A DNA stretch of 51,007 bases, taken from the NCBI GenBank assembly GCA_035263105.1, contig DATFRO010000087.1, forward strand, positions 1-51,007. Direction: 5' to 3'. Positions 24,933 to 33,492 of this stretch are shown one piece after another. The DNA comes from DATBVX01 sp035263105. Its GTDB lineage: Bacteria; Pseudomonadota; Gammaproteobacteria; Steroidobacterales; Steroidobacteraceae. A model generated the notes under the pieces. It was not told the DNA's origin. It ran no database searches and was given only the letters and a program-made list of their open reading frames with translations. The position numbers and the translations under genes are program-made. Numbering within the stretch: position 1 is the stretch's first letter; every line of letters begins with the position of its first letter.

Positions 24933-26543
24933 CTATTCCCACTCGATGGTCGCGGGCGGCTTGCCTGAGATGTCGTAGGTGACCCGCGAGATGCCGGGCA
25001 CCTCGTTGATGATGCGGCGGGACACCTGGTCGAGAAATTCGTACGGCAGATGCGCCCAGCGCGCGGTCATGAAGTCGACGGTCTCGACCGCGCGCAGCGC
25101 GACCACGTAGTCGTAGCGGCGACCATCGCCCATCACCGCAACCGAGCGCACCGGCAGGAACACGACGAATGCCTGGCTCACGCGGTCGTAAAGATCGTGA
25201 CGGCGCAGCTCCTCGATGAATATTGCGTCCGCCTTGCGCAGGAGCTCCGCGTGCGGCTTGGTGACTTCGCCGAGGATGCGCACACCGAGACCCGGGCCCG
25301 GGAACGGATGCCGGTAGACCATCTCGTGCGGCAGGCCTAGCTCGACGCCGATCCTGCGCACCTCGTCCTTGAAGAGCTCGCGTAACGGCTCGAGGAGCTT
25401 CAGCTGCATGCGCTCGGGGAGCCCCCCGACGTTGTGATGGGACTTGATGACGTGCGCCTTGCCGGTGCGCGCACCGGCCGACTCGATCACATCGGGATAG
25501 ATCGTGCCCTGCGCCAGCCATTCGATGCCGGGGATCTTCTGCGATTCCTCTTCGAACACTTCGATGAAGAGCCGGCCGATCGTCTTGCGTTTCCTTTCCG
25601 GATCCGTCTCGCCTTTGAGCGCCGCCAGGAATCGCTCCTCCGCATTGACGCGGATCACCTTGACGCCCATGTGTCGCGCGAAAGTGTCCATCACCTGTTC
25701 GGCCTCGCCGAGGCGCAGCAGGCCGTGGTCGACGAACACGCAGGTCAGCTGCTCGCCGAGCGCGCGATGCAGAAGCGCCGCGACCACCGAGGAGTCGACG
25801 CCGCCGGAGAGGCCGAGCAATACCTTGCCCGCGCCTACCTGCTCGCGCACGCGCGTGATGCTGTCCGCGATGATGTTGCCGGCATCCCAGAGCGCCTCGC
25901 AGCCGCAGATCTCGCGCACGAAGCGCTCGAGGATCGCGCGACCCTGCAGCGTGTGCGTCACTTCGGGATGAAACTGCACGCCGTAGAACCCGCGCTTCTC
26001 GTCCGCCATCGCCGCGAGCGGAATGTTCGCCGTGCTCGCTTCCGCCGAGAATCCCGGCGGCAGCGCCTCGACGTGATCGCCGTGGCTCATCCACACGTCG
26101 AGGATCGGCAGTCCTTGCGCATCGGTCTGATCGCTCAGGCCGCGCAAGAGCGCCGCCTTCGCCGCATTGGTCACGCGCGCGAAACCGAACTCGCGCTGGT
26201 TGCCGGCGTGCACTCTGCCGCCGAGCTGCTTGGCCATCGCCTGCATGCCGTAGCAGATCCCGAGCACCGGCACGCCGGCCTTGTACACCAGCTCCGGCGG
26301 CAACGGAGGTTTCGCGTCGTTCACCGATTCCGGACCACCCGAGAGAATGATGCCGCGCGCCTTGAAGGCGCGGATCTCGGCCTCGCTCGCGTCCCACGGG
26401 AAGATCTCGCAATAGACGCCGATCTCGCGCACGCGCCGCGCGATCAGCTGCGTGTATTGCGCGCCGAAGTCGAGGATCAGGATGCGGTGGGCGTGGATGT
26501 CCGCGGCGGGGGCCTGGATGCTTTGGAGCTGCTCGCGGGCCAT
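24933..26543 (-). CDS. guaA: GMP synthase (glutamine-hydrolysing)
   Basis: GuaA converts XMP, ATP and glutamine to GMP. The 536-residue protein has an N-terminal class I glutaminase with C97 in LGICYGMQAM and the late FHPEV. The ATP-pyrophosphatase domain carries the P-loop LGLSGGVDSSV, and a C-terminal dimerisation domain ends in the conserved TIEWE. I prefer the ATG at 26543, two bases after the guaB stop. A TTG at 26549 overlapping that stop (TTGA) would add two residues and cannot be excluded. Neither has a strong ribosome site, consistent with coupling to guaB. About ten extra N-terminal residues are present compared with the usual 525. Confidence 0.96.
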   Translation of the reverse strand: MAREQLQSIQAPAADIHAHRILILDFGAQYTQLIARRVREIGVYCEIFPWDASEAEIRAFKARGIILSGGPESVNDAKPPLPPELVYKAGVPVLGICYGMQAMAKQLGGRVHAGNQREFGFARVTNAAKAALLRGLSDQTDAQGLPILDVWMSHGDHVEALPPGFSAEASTANIPLAAMADEKRGFYGVQFHPEVTHTLQGRAILERFVREICGCEALWDAGNIIADSITRVREQVGAGKVLLGLSGGVDSSVVAALLHRALGEQLTCVFVDHGLLRLGEAEQVMDTFARHMGVKVIRVNAEERFLAALKGETDPERKRKTIGRLFIEVFEEESQKIPGIEWLAQGTIYPDVIESAGARTGKAHVIKSHHNVGGLPERMQLKLLEPLRELFKDEVRRIGVELGLPHEMVYRHPFPGPGLGVRILGEVTKPHAELLRKADAIFIEELRRHDLYDRVSQAFVVFLPVRSVAVMGDGRRYDYVVALRAVETVDFMTARWAHLPYEFLDQVSRRIINEVPGISRVTYDISGKPPATIEWE

Positions 26544-26545
26544 TC

Positions 26546-28012
26546 TCAAGTGACGCGGTAGTTGGGCGCTTCCTTGGTGATCGATACGTCGTGCACGTGA
26601 CTTTCCCGCACGCCGGCAGTCGTGACGCGTACGAAGTTCGGGCGCGTGCGCAATTCCTGGATGTTCTTGCTGCCGGTGTAACCCATCGCCGCGCGCAAGC
26701 CGCCTGCGAGCTGATGCAGGATCGTCACCAGGCTCCCCTTGTAGGGCACGCGACCCTCGATGCCTTCCGGCACCAGTTTCTCCAACTCGCTCGCGGTGTC
26801 CTGGAAGTAGCGGTCGGCCGAGCCGTGCTGCTGGCCCATCGCGCCGAGCGAGCCCATGCCTCGATAGGACTTGTAAGACGCGCCCTGGTACAGCTCGACC
26901 TCACCCGGAGACTCTTCCGTGCCCGCGAACAAACCGCCGATCATCACCGCGTGCGCGCCGGCGGCGAGCGCCTTCGCGATGTCGCCCGAGTAACGGATGC
27001 CGCCGTCGGCGATGATCGGGACGTCGGTACCCTTGAGCGCTTCGGCGACGCGCGCCACTGCGCTGATCTGCGGCACGCCGACGCCGGCAACCACTCGCGT
27101 GGTGCAGATCGAGCCCGGACCGATGCCTACCTTGATTCCATCCGCCCCGGCCTTGACGAGATCCGCGGCCGCTTCGGGCGTCACGATGTTGCCGCCGATG
27201 ACCTGCAGGTCGCTGAAGGACTCCTTGAGACGGCTCACCATCTGCAGCACGCCCTTGGAGTGACCGTGCGAGGTGTCGACCACGACGAGATCGACGCCGG
27301 CCTCGCGCAGCGCCGTGACGCGCTCGATCGTGTCGGGCGAGGTTCCGACCGCGGCACCGACGCGCAGAGCGCCGTTCGCATCCTTGCAGGCGCGCGGAAA
27401 CTCGGTCGCCTTCTGGAAATCCTTGACGGTGATCATGCCCTTGAGCTCACCGTCGCCATTCACCACCAGCACTTTCTCGATGCGGTGCTTGTGCAGGAGC
27501 TGCAGCACCTCTTCCTTGGGCGCGTTCTCGCGCACCGTGACGAGGCGCTCTTTCGGCGTCATGACGCTCTTCACCGGCGCGTCCAGCTTGGTCTCGAAGC
27601 GCAGGTCGCGATGCGTGACGATGCCGACCACCTTGTCCCCCACCACCACCGGAACGCCGGAGATGCCCTTGGCGCGCGTGAGATCGATGACCTCGCGGAT
27701 GGTCTTCTCGGGCGTGACCGTGATCGGGTCGACGATGACGCCGCTCTCGTACTTCTTGACGCGCGACACCTCGCGCGCCTGGCCGGCGATCGTCATGTTC
27801 TTGTGGACGATGCCGATGCCGCCTTCCTGCGCGATGGTGATCGCGAGGCGCGCTTCGGTCACCGTGTCCATGGCGGCCGACAGCACCGGGAGATTCACAC
27901 TGACTTTGCGCGTGACGCGCGTGGCGAGATCGACTTCGCGAGGCAGGACTTCCGAATACGCCGGCACCAGCAGGACGTCATCGAAAGTGAGAGCTTCTTC
28001 CAGGATACGCAT
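26546..28012 (-). CDS. guaB: IMP dehydrogenase
   Basis: GuaB oxidises IMP to XMP with NAD+, the committed step to guanine nucleotides. The 488-residue length is canonical. The TIM barrel begins ILEEALTFDDVLLVPAYS. Two CBS domains lie at about 95-205, and catalytic C303 is in GIGPGSICTTR. The mobile-flap residues follow in YRGMGSLGAM and the end is normal. The start at 28012 is set by homology; upstream frame to 28279 overlaps xseA and is spurious. It heads a run of six same-strand genes to tadA and has a good promoter at 28064-28092, with a GC hairpin in the roughly 45-base leader. Confidence 0.97.
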   Translation of the reverse strand: MRILEEALTFDDVLLVPAYSEVLPREVDLATRVTRKVSVNLPVLSAAMDTVTEARLAITIAQEGGIGIVHKNMTIAGQAREVSRVKKYESGVIVDPITVTPEKTIREVIDLTRAKGISGVPVVVGDKVVGIVTHRDLRFETKLDAPVKSVMTPKERLVTVRENAPKEEVLQLLHKHRIEKVLVVNGDGELKGMITVKDFQKATEFPRACKDANGALRVGAAVGTSPDTIERVTALREAGVDLVVVDTSHGHSKGVLQMVSRLKESFSDLQVIGGNIVTPEAAADLVKAGADGIKVGIGPGSICTTRVVAGVGVPQISAVARVAEALKGTDVPIIADGGIRYSGDIAKALAAGAHAVMIGGLFAGTEESPGEVELYQGASYKSYRGMGSLGAMGQQHGSADRYFQDTASELEKLVPEGIEGRVPYKGSLVTILHQLAGGLRAAMGYTGSKNIQELRTRPNFVRVTTAGVRESHVHDVSITKEAPNYRVT

Positions 28013-28063
28013 CGGCTCTGCCTGGGTCTCCCCGGGGGCTCCGCCCCGCGAGTAAAGGGCGCG

Positions 28064-28092
28064 ATTGTACGCGCGCGCGGCGGCCGGGTAAA
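28064..28092 (-). promoter_or_regulatory. Predicted sigma70 promoter of guaB
   Basis: On the minus strand TTTACC (28087-28092, four of six) and TACAAT (28064-28069, five of six) are separated by exactly 17 bases. Initiation near 28057 would give a leader of about 45 bases. That leader contains a GGGG-CGGAG-CCCC stem-loop near 28033-28045 before the guaB ATG. No PurR-like operator is recognised. Confidence 0.6.
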
Positions 28093-28122
28093 CCCGCCGC
28101 AACGTCCCGCGGGCCGTCCCGG

Positions 28123-28128
28123 TATGAT
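28123..28128 (+). promoter_or_regulatory. -10-like TATGAT six bases before the xseA start
   Basis: TATGAT matches the -10 consensus at five of six positions and ends six bases before the xseA ATG at 28135. Initiation from it would begin at or beside the start codon and give a leaderless mRNA, which agrees with the missing Shine-Dalgarno. No good -35 is present at 16-18 bases. Confidence 0.4.
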
Positions 28129-28134
28129 TCGCGC

Positions 28135-29499
28135 ATGTCCCTGGACCTCTTCGTCGCGACCGCGCCGGACCGTGACGTGTACACGGTATCGCGCCTGAAC
28201 CGCGAGGCCCGCGTGCTGCTCGAACAGGGTATGCCGCCGTTGTGGATCCAGGGCGAGATCTCCAACTTCTCCGCTCCAAAGTCGGGCCACTGGTACTTCT
28301 CGCTCAAGGATTCAGGCGCGAACGTGCGCTGCGCGATGTTTCGCCAGCGCGCCATCTATTCGAAGTGCGAGCCGCGCGACGGGCTGCTGGTGCTCGCGCG
28401 CGCACGAGTGACGCTGTACGAGGCCAAGGGTGAATACCAGCTCGTCATCGATCATCTCGAGGAAGCCGGCGAAGGCGAACTGCGCCGGCAGTTCGAGCTC
28501 CTCAAGGCGAAGCTGCAGGCCGAAGGGCTGTTTGCGCCGGAGCGCAAGCGCCCCCTGCCCTCGCTCCCTCAGCGCATCGGCGTCATCACCTCGTCCACCG
28601 GCGCCGCGATTCGCGACATCCTCAACATATTGCGCCGCCGTTTCCCGGCGATCCCGGTGCTCATCTACCCCGTTCCGGTGCAGGGAGATGGCGTGGCACG
28701 GCGCATTGCCAACGCCGTGCGCTACGCGTCCGAGCGCGCCGAGTGCGACGTGCTGATCCTGGCGCGCGGCGGCGGCTCGCTCGAGGACCTGCGCGCCTTC
28801 AACGACGAAGCGCTCGCGCGTGCGCTCGCCGATTGCCGCGTCCCGGTGGTCGCCGGCATCGGTCACGAGACCGATTTCACCATCGCCGATTTCGTGGCGG
28901 ACGTGCGTGCACCGACACCGTCGGGCGCGGCGGAGCTCGTGGTTCCGGATCAGCAGCAGTGGCTGGCGCGCTGGAACGCGACGCTGCAGCGACTCGCCGG
29001 CGCAATGAATCGCAACCTCTTGCGCCGAGCGACCTCGCAGGACTGGCTGGCGGGGCGCTTGCGCCAGGCGCACCCGGGCATGCGACTGCTGCACCAGGCG
29101 CAGCGCCTCGATGACCTCGAGCAACGTCTCGGCAGTTGCACGCGACGCACACTGGAGCGCGCCGGTTCGCGCTTGCATGCCACGCGGCTGCAGCTCTCGC
29201 GGTTTTCACCGCTCGGCCAGGTTCGCGAGCTGTCGAACCGGCGAGCGGAACTGCACCTGCGCCTGCGTGGCGCCGTCGAAGCGCGCGTGCGCGCCGTGCA
29301 CCGGCGCGTTGAGCTTGCGATGCGCGCGCTGCATGCGGTGAGTCCGCTCGCGACGCTCGAGCGCGGCTACGCAATCGTCATGCGCGCAGCGGATGGCGCC
29401 GTGCTGCGTTCGGCGGCCCAGGTGAAACCTGGTGATGAGATCGAGGCGCGCCTGGCGAAAGGGCGGATCACCGCACGCGTCAAGGATGTGAAGGAATGA
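28135..29499 (+). CDS. xseA: Exodeoxyribonuclease VII large subunit
   Basis: XseA with XseB degrades single-stranded DNA in both directions to short oligonucleotides and works in mismatch repair and damage tolerance. The 454-residue protein has an N-terminal OB-fold at about 15-115 (LWIQGEISNF, SGHWYFSLKD). The catalytic region follows with GVITSSTGAAIRDIL, LILARGGGSLEDL, AFNDEALARA, and GIGHETDFTIADFVAD with its APTPSGAAE segment. A coiled-coil C-terminal half ends in the conserved LERGYAIV. All are family signatures. The small subunit gene is not in the window. The stop overlaps the next ATG as ATGA. Confidence 0.96.
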   Translation: MSLDLFVATAPDRDVYTVSRLNREARVLLEQGMPPLWIQGEISNFSAPKSGHWYFSLKDSGANVRCAMFRQRAIYSKCEPRDGLLVLARARVTLYEAKGEYQLVIDHLEEAGEGELRRQFELLKAKLQAEGLFAPERKRPLPSLPQRIGVITSSTGAAIRDILNILRRRFPAIPVLIYPVPVQGDGVARRIANAVRYASERAECDVLILARGGGSLEDLRAFNDEALARALADCRVPVVAGIGHETDFTIADFVADVRAPTPSGAAELVVPDQQQWLARWNATLQRLAGAMNRNLLRRATSQDWLAGRLRQAHPGMRLLHQAQRLDDLEQRLGSCTRRTLERAGSRLHATRLQLSRFSPLGQVRELSNRRAELHLRLRGAVEARVRAVHRRVELAMRALHAVSPLATLERGYAIVMRAADGAVLRSAAQVKPGDEIEARLAKGRITARVKDVKE

Positions 29500-30353
29500 C
29501 GCGCGTTGCTCGAACCGGCTGGTCGTCTTGCGCGGCGCTCCTCGGCCTCGCCGGTGCCGCCGCCGTCGGCGCGCAGCCGGTGTTGCCTGAGGTCGAGGCC
29601 GTTCCCGGTGGCGTCGTGATCCTCGATGTGGGCGCAACGAGCGCGCCTGCGCCGGACGTTCGTTATGACGAGCATCGCGTGATGGTGCTGGCGGACGGCG
29701 ATCGCTGGCGCGCCATCGTCGGCATTCCGCTCGCCGCCAAGCCGGGCAAGCAGCTGGTCCGGATCGAAGCGCAAGGCTCCGAGCCGCGCCACAAGTCATT
29801 CACGATCGGCCCCAAGCAATACGCCGTGCAGCGGCTCAAGGTCCCTCCGGCGCAGGTCAACCTGTCGAAGGAAGACGAGGAGCGAGTCGCCAAGGAGCGC
29901 GTGCGCACCGATGCGGCGCTGCTCAGCTGGAGCGATCCGGCGCCCACGAACCTGCGCCTCTCGCAGCCGATCCCGGGTCCGCGCTCCAGCTCGTTCGGTC
30001 TGCGCCGCATCTTCAACAACGAGTCGCGCAATCCGCACAGCGGCATGGACATCGCGGCGAATACCGGAACGCCCATACACGCGCCGGCGCCGGGCACCGT
30101 CGTCGACACCGGCAATTACTTCTTCAGCGGCAATACCGTCTTCATCGATCACGGCGCCGGGCTCATCACCATGTACTGCCACATGAGCAAGATCGATGTG
30201 CAGCCCGGGCAGAGGGTGGCCGCGGGCGACGTTCTCGGCGAAGTGGGTGCAACCGGTCGCGTGACCGGCCCGCATCTGCATTGGGGCGTGAGTCTCAACC
30301 GCGCGTTCGTCGATCCGGCGCTGTTCCTCGCCCCGGAGCCGCAGAAGCCCTAG
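29496..30353 (+). CDS. M23-family peptidoglycan endopeptidase, exported
   Basis: The 285-residue protein has an N-terminal signal (hydrophobic SCAALLGLAGAAAVGA, cleavage near residue 26) and a beta-rich N-terminal domain to about 110. A LytM/M23 domain lies at about 160-280. Zinc and catalytic residues are present: H181 and D185 in HSGMDIA, H229 in YCHM, and H260 and H262 in GPHLHWGV. It should cut peptide cross-bridges of the wall rather than act as an inactive activator. Its ATG overlaps the xseA stop by four bases and has AAGGA upstream, so the two genes are coupled despite unrelated jobs. It converges on the thiol dioxygenase gene. Confidence 0.93.
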   Translation: MTRVARTGWSSCAALLGLAGAAAVGAQPVLPEVEAVPGGVVILDVGATSAPAPDVRYDEHRVMVLADGDRWRAIVGIPLAAKPGKQLVRIEAQGSEPRHKSFTIGPKQYAVQRLKVPPAQVNLSKEDEERVAKERVRTDAALLSWSDPAPTNLRLSQPIPGPRSSSFGLRRIFNNESRNPHSGMDIAANTGTPIHAPAPGTVVDTGNYFFSGNTVFIDHGAGLITMYCHMSKIDVQPGQRVAAGDVLGEVGATGRVTGPHLHWGVSLNRAFVDPALFLAPEPQKP

Positions 30354-30360
30354 CGAAGCC

Positions 30361-30921
30361 TTACAGATCCAGCCCGAGCGACTTCTCGCGGCGCACGAAC
30401 CAGTCGCCACCGGCGGGCTCGAACACCGCGCAGTGATTCATGTTGCCGCCGTAGATGTGAATCGAGATGGCCGTGTCGGGGCTGCGATTCGCGATGCGGT
30501 GATACTCGTGCGGCGGAATCAGGCACCCGGCGCTGCCGGTGCCCGCCTGGAAGGAATTGCGCTTCTCGAAGCGGTAGCGGTCCGCCTGTTGCTCGATGAG
30601 CTCGTACTGCTGCACATCGATGCTGCCGCCCCAGACACCTTCGACGCACCACATGCCACCGTGATCGTGGAGCGGCGTCGCCTGCCCTGCTCCCCACGTC
30701 ATCGCCACCACCGAATAGCCGCGCGCATCGTCGCGATGAATCAGCCGGCGCGCGTAATGGTCGGCGCAGGTGCGGTGGAATTCCTCGGGAAGTTGCACAC
30801 TCTGCGTGCGGATCAGCTCGCAGAGCCCGGTGCGCAGCTCATCCACGATCTGCTCGACGTCGGCATGCAGCACCGCGCGATCGACCAGCGAGACGAGGGG
30901 TTCAGCACCTTGAAAAGACAT
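30361..30921 (-). CDS. Cysteine dioxygenase-family thiol dioxygenase
   Basis: The 186-residue cupin is a thiol dioxygenase that oxidises a small thiol such as cysteine or 3-mercaptopropionate to the sulfinate. Iron ligands are H85 and H87 in PLHDHGG, with a third His in PPHEYHRI (H138 or H141). C92 and Y157 align with the Cys93-Tyr157 pair that forms the crosslinked cofactor in mammalian cysteine dioxygenase. Whether the substrate is cysteine is not settled by sequence. I start at 30921, where AGGAGA precedes the ATG. It follows the metX-like gene by 57 bases at the end of a long same-strand run, which suits a role in sulfur amino-acid balance. Confidence 0.88.
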   Translation of the reverse strand: MSFQGAEPLVSLVDRAVLHADVEQIVDELRTGLCELIRTQSVQLPEEFHRTCADHYARRLIHRDDARGYSVVAMTWGAGQATPLHDHGGMWCVEGVWGGSIDVQQYELIEQQADRYRFEKRNSFQAGTGSAGCLIPPHEYHRIANRSPDTAISIHIYGGNMNHCAVFEPAGGDWFVRREKSLGLDL

Positions 30922-30978
30922 GCGTTCTCCTGCGGGCGGGCATTTTATCACTGCGCGCCGCCGCGCGATGAACGCGAC

Positions 30979-32073
30979 TCACAGCCTGGCGAGGAATTCG
31001 CCGATCGCCGGGCGGAAGCGCTCCATGTCGACCAGGAATGAATCGTGTCCCTGAATGGACGCGAGCGGCTTGAACTCGGTCGCGACGCCCACCTGGGTGA
31101 GTCCCTCGGCGATCTCGCGCTGGCTCCAGAGTGGGAACAGCAGGTCGGTCTCGACGCCGATCACCAGGGCGCGCTGCAAGGCGCTGCGCCGCAGCGCCGC
31201 GGCGACCGAGCCGCCGTGCTCCGAAAGGTCGAACAGGTCCATGGAGCGCGAGATGTACAGATAGGAGTTGGCGTCGAACTGGCCGACGAACTTGTTCGCG
31301 ACCACCTCGAGATAGGCCTCGATCTCGAAGTCGATGCCGAAGGGGTCGCCACTCTTGCGCTCGGCGGCCATGCGCTCGCGGCCGAAACGCTGCTGCCATT
31401 CCTGCGCGGAACGATAGGTGATCATGCCGAGCTTGCGCGCGAGGCGCATGCCGGTGATGGGACCGGCCCCCGGCGGAAATTGTCCGTTCTCCCACGCGGG
31501 ATCGCGGCGGATCATCTCCCGCTGCAATGAGCGCAACGCGATGGCGAACGGCGTCGAACGGGCCGCAGCTGAAATCGACACGAGGCTCCGCGCGCAGCCC
31601 GGGAACATCGCGCAGAACGCGTGTGCGGTCATGCCGCCGAGCGATGGCCCGATCACCGCCGCCACCGCGTGCAGCCCCAGGCTACCGAGCACTTCGTAGC
31701 CGCCCCGCGCGATGTCCTCCACCGTCAGCACCGGGAAGCTCAGGCGATACGGTTGGCCGGTGGCCGGATTGGTCGAGGCCGGCCCGGTCGAGCCGAAGCA
31801 ACTGCCGAGCGAATTGATGCAGATCACGAACCAGCGGCGGGTATCGAGCGGCCGGCCCGGGCCGATCATGTCTTCCCACCAGCCGGGCGCCGGATCGTCG
31901 GCAGAAGAGGCCGCGTGCGCCGACGGGGAAAGGCCCGTGAAGATCAGCAGCGCGTTGTCACGTGCCGCGTTGAGCGTGCCCCAGGTTTCATACGCGACCT
32001 GTGCGCCGGCGAGCGTACCGCCGAGGCGCATGGTGAAAGGATCTGGCAGTCTGGCAATGCGTCGCGCGCTCAT
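30979..32073 (-). CDS. MetX-family acyltransferase, possibly serine O-succinyltransferase
   Basis: This 364-residue alpha/beta hydrolase-fold acyltransferase has the triad S144 in GPSLGGM, D310 in VETDLLFPLW and H343 in QGHDSFLVD. Classical homoserine O-acetyltransferases have a GGSMGGMQ elbow. This one has GPSLGGM and GLSPSAHAASS near the active site, a pattern I associate with the MetX subgroup shown to acylate serine for cysteine synthesis in Xanthomonadales. Homoserine acetyl- or succinyltransferase remains possible. It starts six bases after der and precedes the thiol dioxygenase gene, so a cysteine-related role fits the context. Confidence 0.85.
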   Translation of the reverse strand: MSARRIARLPDPFTMRLGGTLAGAQVAYETWGTLNAARDNALLIFTGLSPSAHAASSADDPAPGWWEDMIGPGRPLDTRRWFVICINSLGSCFGSTGPASTNPATGQPYRLSFPVLTVEDIARGGYEVLGSLGLHAVAAVIGPSLGGMTAHAFCAMFPGCARSLVSISAAARSTPFAIALRSLQREMIRRDPAWENGQFPPGAGPITGMRLARKLGMITYRSAQEWQQRFGRERMAAERKSGDPFGIDFEIEAYLEVVANKFVGQFDANSYLYISRSMDLFDLSEHGGSVAAALRRSALQRALVIGVETDLLFPLWSQREIAEGLTQVGVATEFKPLASIQGHDSFLVDMERFRPAIGEFLARL

Positions 32074-32079
32074 GCGCGG

Positions 32080-33453
32080 CTACTTTCGCACGATTCGCTT
32101 GCGTTTGCGCCGTTGGCGTGGCGTGAGCACGTTGCGCCGTCCGGCGAACGGATTCTCGTCCGAGCGGAACTCGATGCGCACCGGCGTGCCCTGCAGCCCA
32201 TAGGTCTTGCGGAACACGTTGACCAGGTAGCGGCGATACGCCTCCGGAACGCGCTCGGTCTGGTTGCCGTGAATCACGATCACCGGCGGATTGCGCCCGC
32301 CCTGGTGGGCATAACGCAGCTTGATGCGCCGGCCGCGCACCAGCGGCGGCGGATGCGCCTCGATCGCGCCTTCCAGTGTGCGCGTGAGCTCTGGGGTCGC
32401 GATCTCTCGCATCGACGCACGATAGGCCTCGTGCACGGAGTGCATCAGCTCCCCGACGCCGCTCCCGTGGCGCGCCGAAATGAAATGCAACGGCGCGAAG
32501 TCGACGAACGGCAGGCGCACCGCGAGCTGTGAGCGGATCAGCTCGCGTTGCTCGGCGGGCAGCGCATCCCACTTGTTGACGCCGATCACCAGCGCGCGGC
32601 CGCGATCGACGGCGAGACCGAGCAGGCTCGCATCCTGCTCCGCGACCGTTTCCTGCGCGTCGAGCAGTGCGATGACGACGTGAGCGGAATCGATCGACTG
32701 CAGGGTCTTGATCACGCTGAAGTGCTCGACACCCTCCTCGACGCGCGCGCGCCGACGCACACCGGCGGTGTCGATCAGCGTGTAGCGCACGCCATCGCGC
32801 TCGAAAGGAATGAGAATGCTGTCGCGAGTGGTGCCGGGCTGATCGCTCGCGATCACGCGCTCTTCGCCGAGAAACCGGTTGATCAGCGTCGACTTGCCGA
32901 CATTGGGCCGGCCGATCACCGCCACCTGGATGCCGGCCTGCGGCTCCGGAGGCGCGTCGACCGGTTCGAGCCCCTCGAGCACCCGGCTCATCAGCGCCGG
33001 GATGCCCTGCTCGTGCGCGGCCGAGATGCAGATGGGCTCGCCGAGGCCGAGCGCATGAAACTCGGCGGCGGCGCTCGCCGCGTCGCGACTCTCGCTCTTG
33101 TTGACGGCGACCACGACCGGCTTGCCGCTGCGGCGCAGGCTCTCGGCCACGAACTGGTCGGCCGGCGTCAGTTCGTCGTGTGCGTCGACGACCAGCACGA
33201 CGCGATCGGACTCCGCGACGGCGCGCAGGCTCTGCTCCGCCATCTGCGCCTCGAGAGCGCCGGCGCGTTCGACCAGCCCGCCGGTGTCGACGACGATGTA
33301 GGGAGGTTGGCCGACCTTGCCGAAACCGTACTTGCGGTCGCGGGTCAGCCCCGGCTGATCCGCGACCAGCGCATCGCGCGTGCGGGTGAGCACGTTGAAC
33401 AGGGTCGACTTGCCGACGTTGGGTCGACCCACGAGTGCGATGACAGGCAGCAC
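32080..33453 (-). CDS. der: Ribosome biogenesis GTPase Der (EngA)
   Basis: Der is an essential double GTPase needed for 50S subunit assembly. The 457-residue protein has two tandem G domains. The first P-loop GRPNVGKST is at residues 7-15 with DTGG and NKSE. The second GRPNVGKST lies near 185 with DTAGVRRR and NKWD. A KH-like C-terminal domain ends in a basic tail, NVLTPRQRRKRKRIVRK. Length is within the normal 440-490. The gene sits 39 bases after bamB, as in other gammaproteobacteria, and metX follows after six bases. Confidence 0.97.
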   Translation of the reverse strand: MLPVIALVGRPNVGKSTLFNVLTRTRDALVADQPGLTRDRKYGFGKVGQPPYIVVDTGGLVERAGALEAQMAEQSLRAVAESDRVVLVVDAHDELTPADQFVAESLRRSGKPVVVAVNKSESRDAASAAAEFHALGLGEPICISAAHEQGIPALMSRVLEGLEPVDAPPEPQAGIQVAVIGRPNVGKSTLINRFLGEERVIASDQPGTTRDSILIPFERDGVRYTLIDTAGVRRRARVEEGVEHFSVIKTLQSIDSAHVVIALLDAQETVAEQDASLLGLAVDRGRALVIGVNKWDALPAEQRELIRSQLAVRLPFVDFAPLHFISARHGSGVGELMHSVHEAYRASMREIATPELTRTLEGAIEAHPPPLVRGRRIKLRYAHQGGRNPPVIVIHGNQTERVPEAYRRYLVNVFRKTYGLQGTPVRIEFRSDENPFAGRRNVLTPRQRRKRKRIVRK

Positions 33454-33492
33454 CGGACCACGACCTGCAATGAATCCCTGGAGAAGGTTAAC

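Noticed and set aside
26591..28198. 535-codon open frame antisense to guaB
   Set aside because: It mirrors a perfectly conserved IMP dehydrogenase; residue content is rich in R, H, A and D as expected of GC-rich antisense shadows, with no domain or ribosome site.
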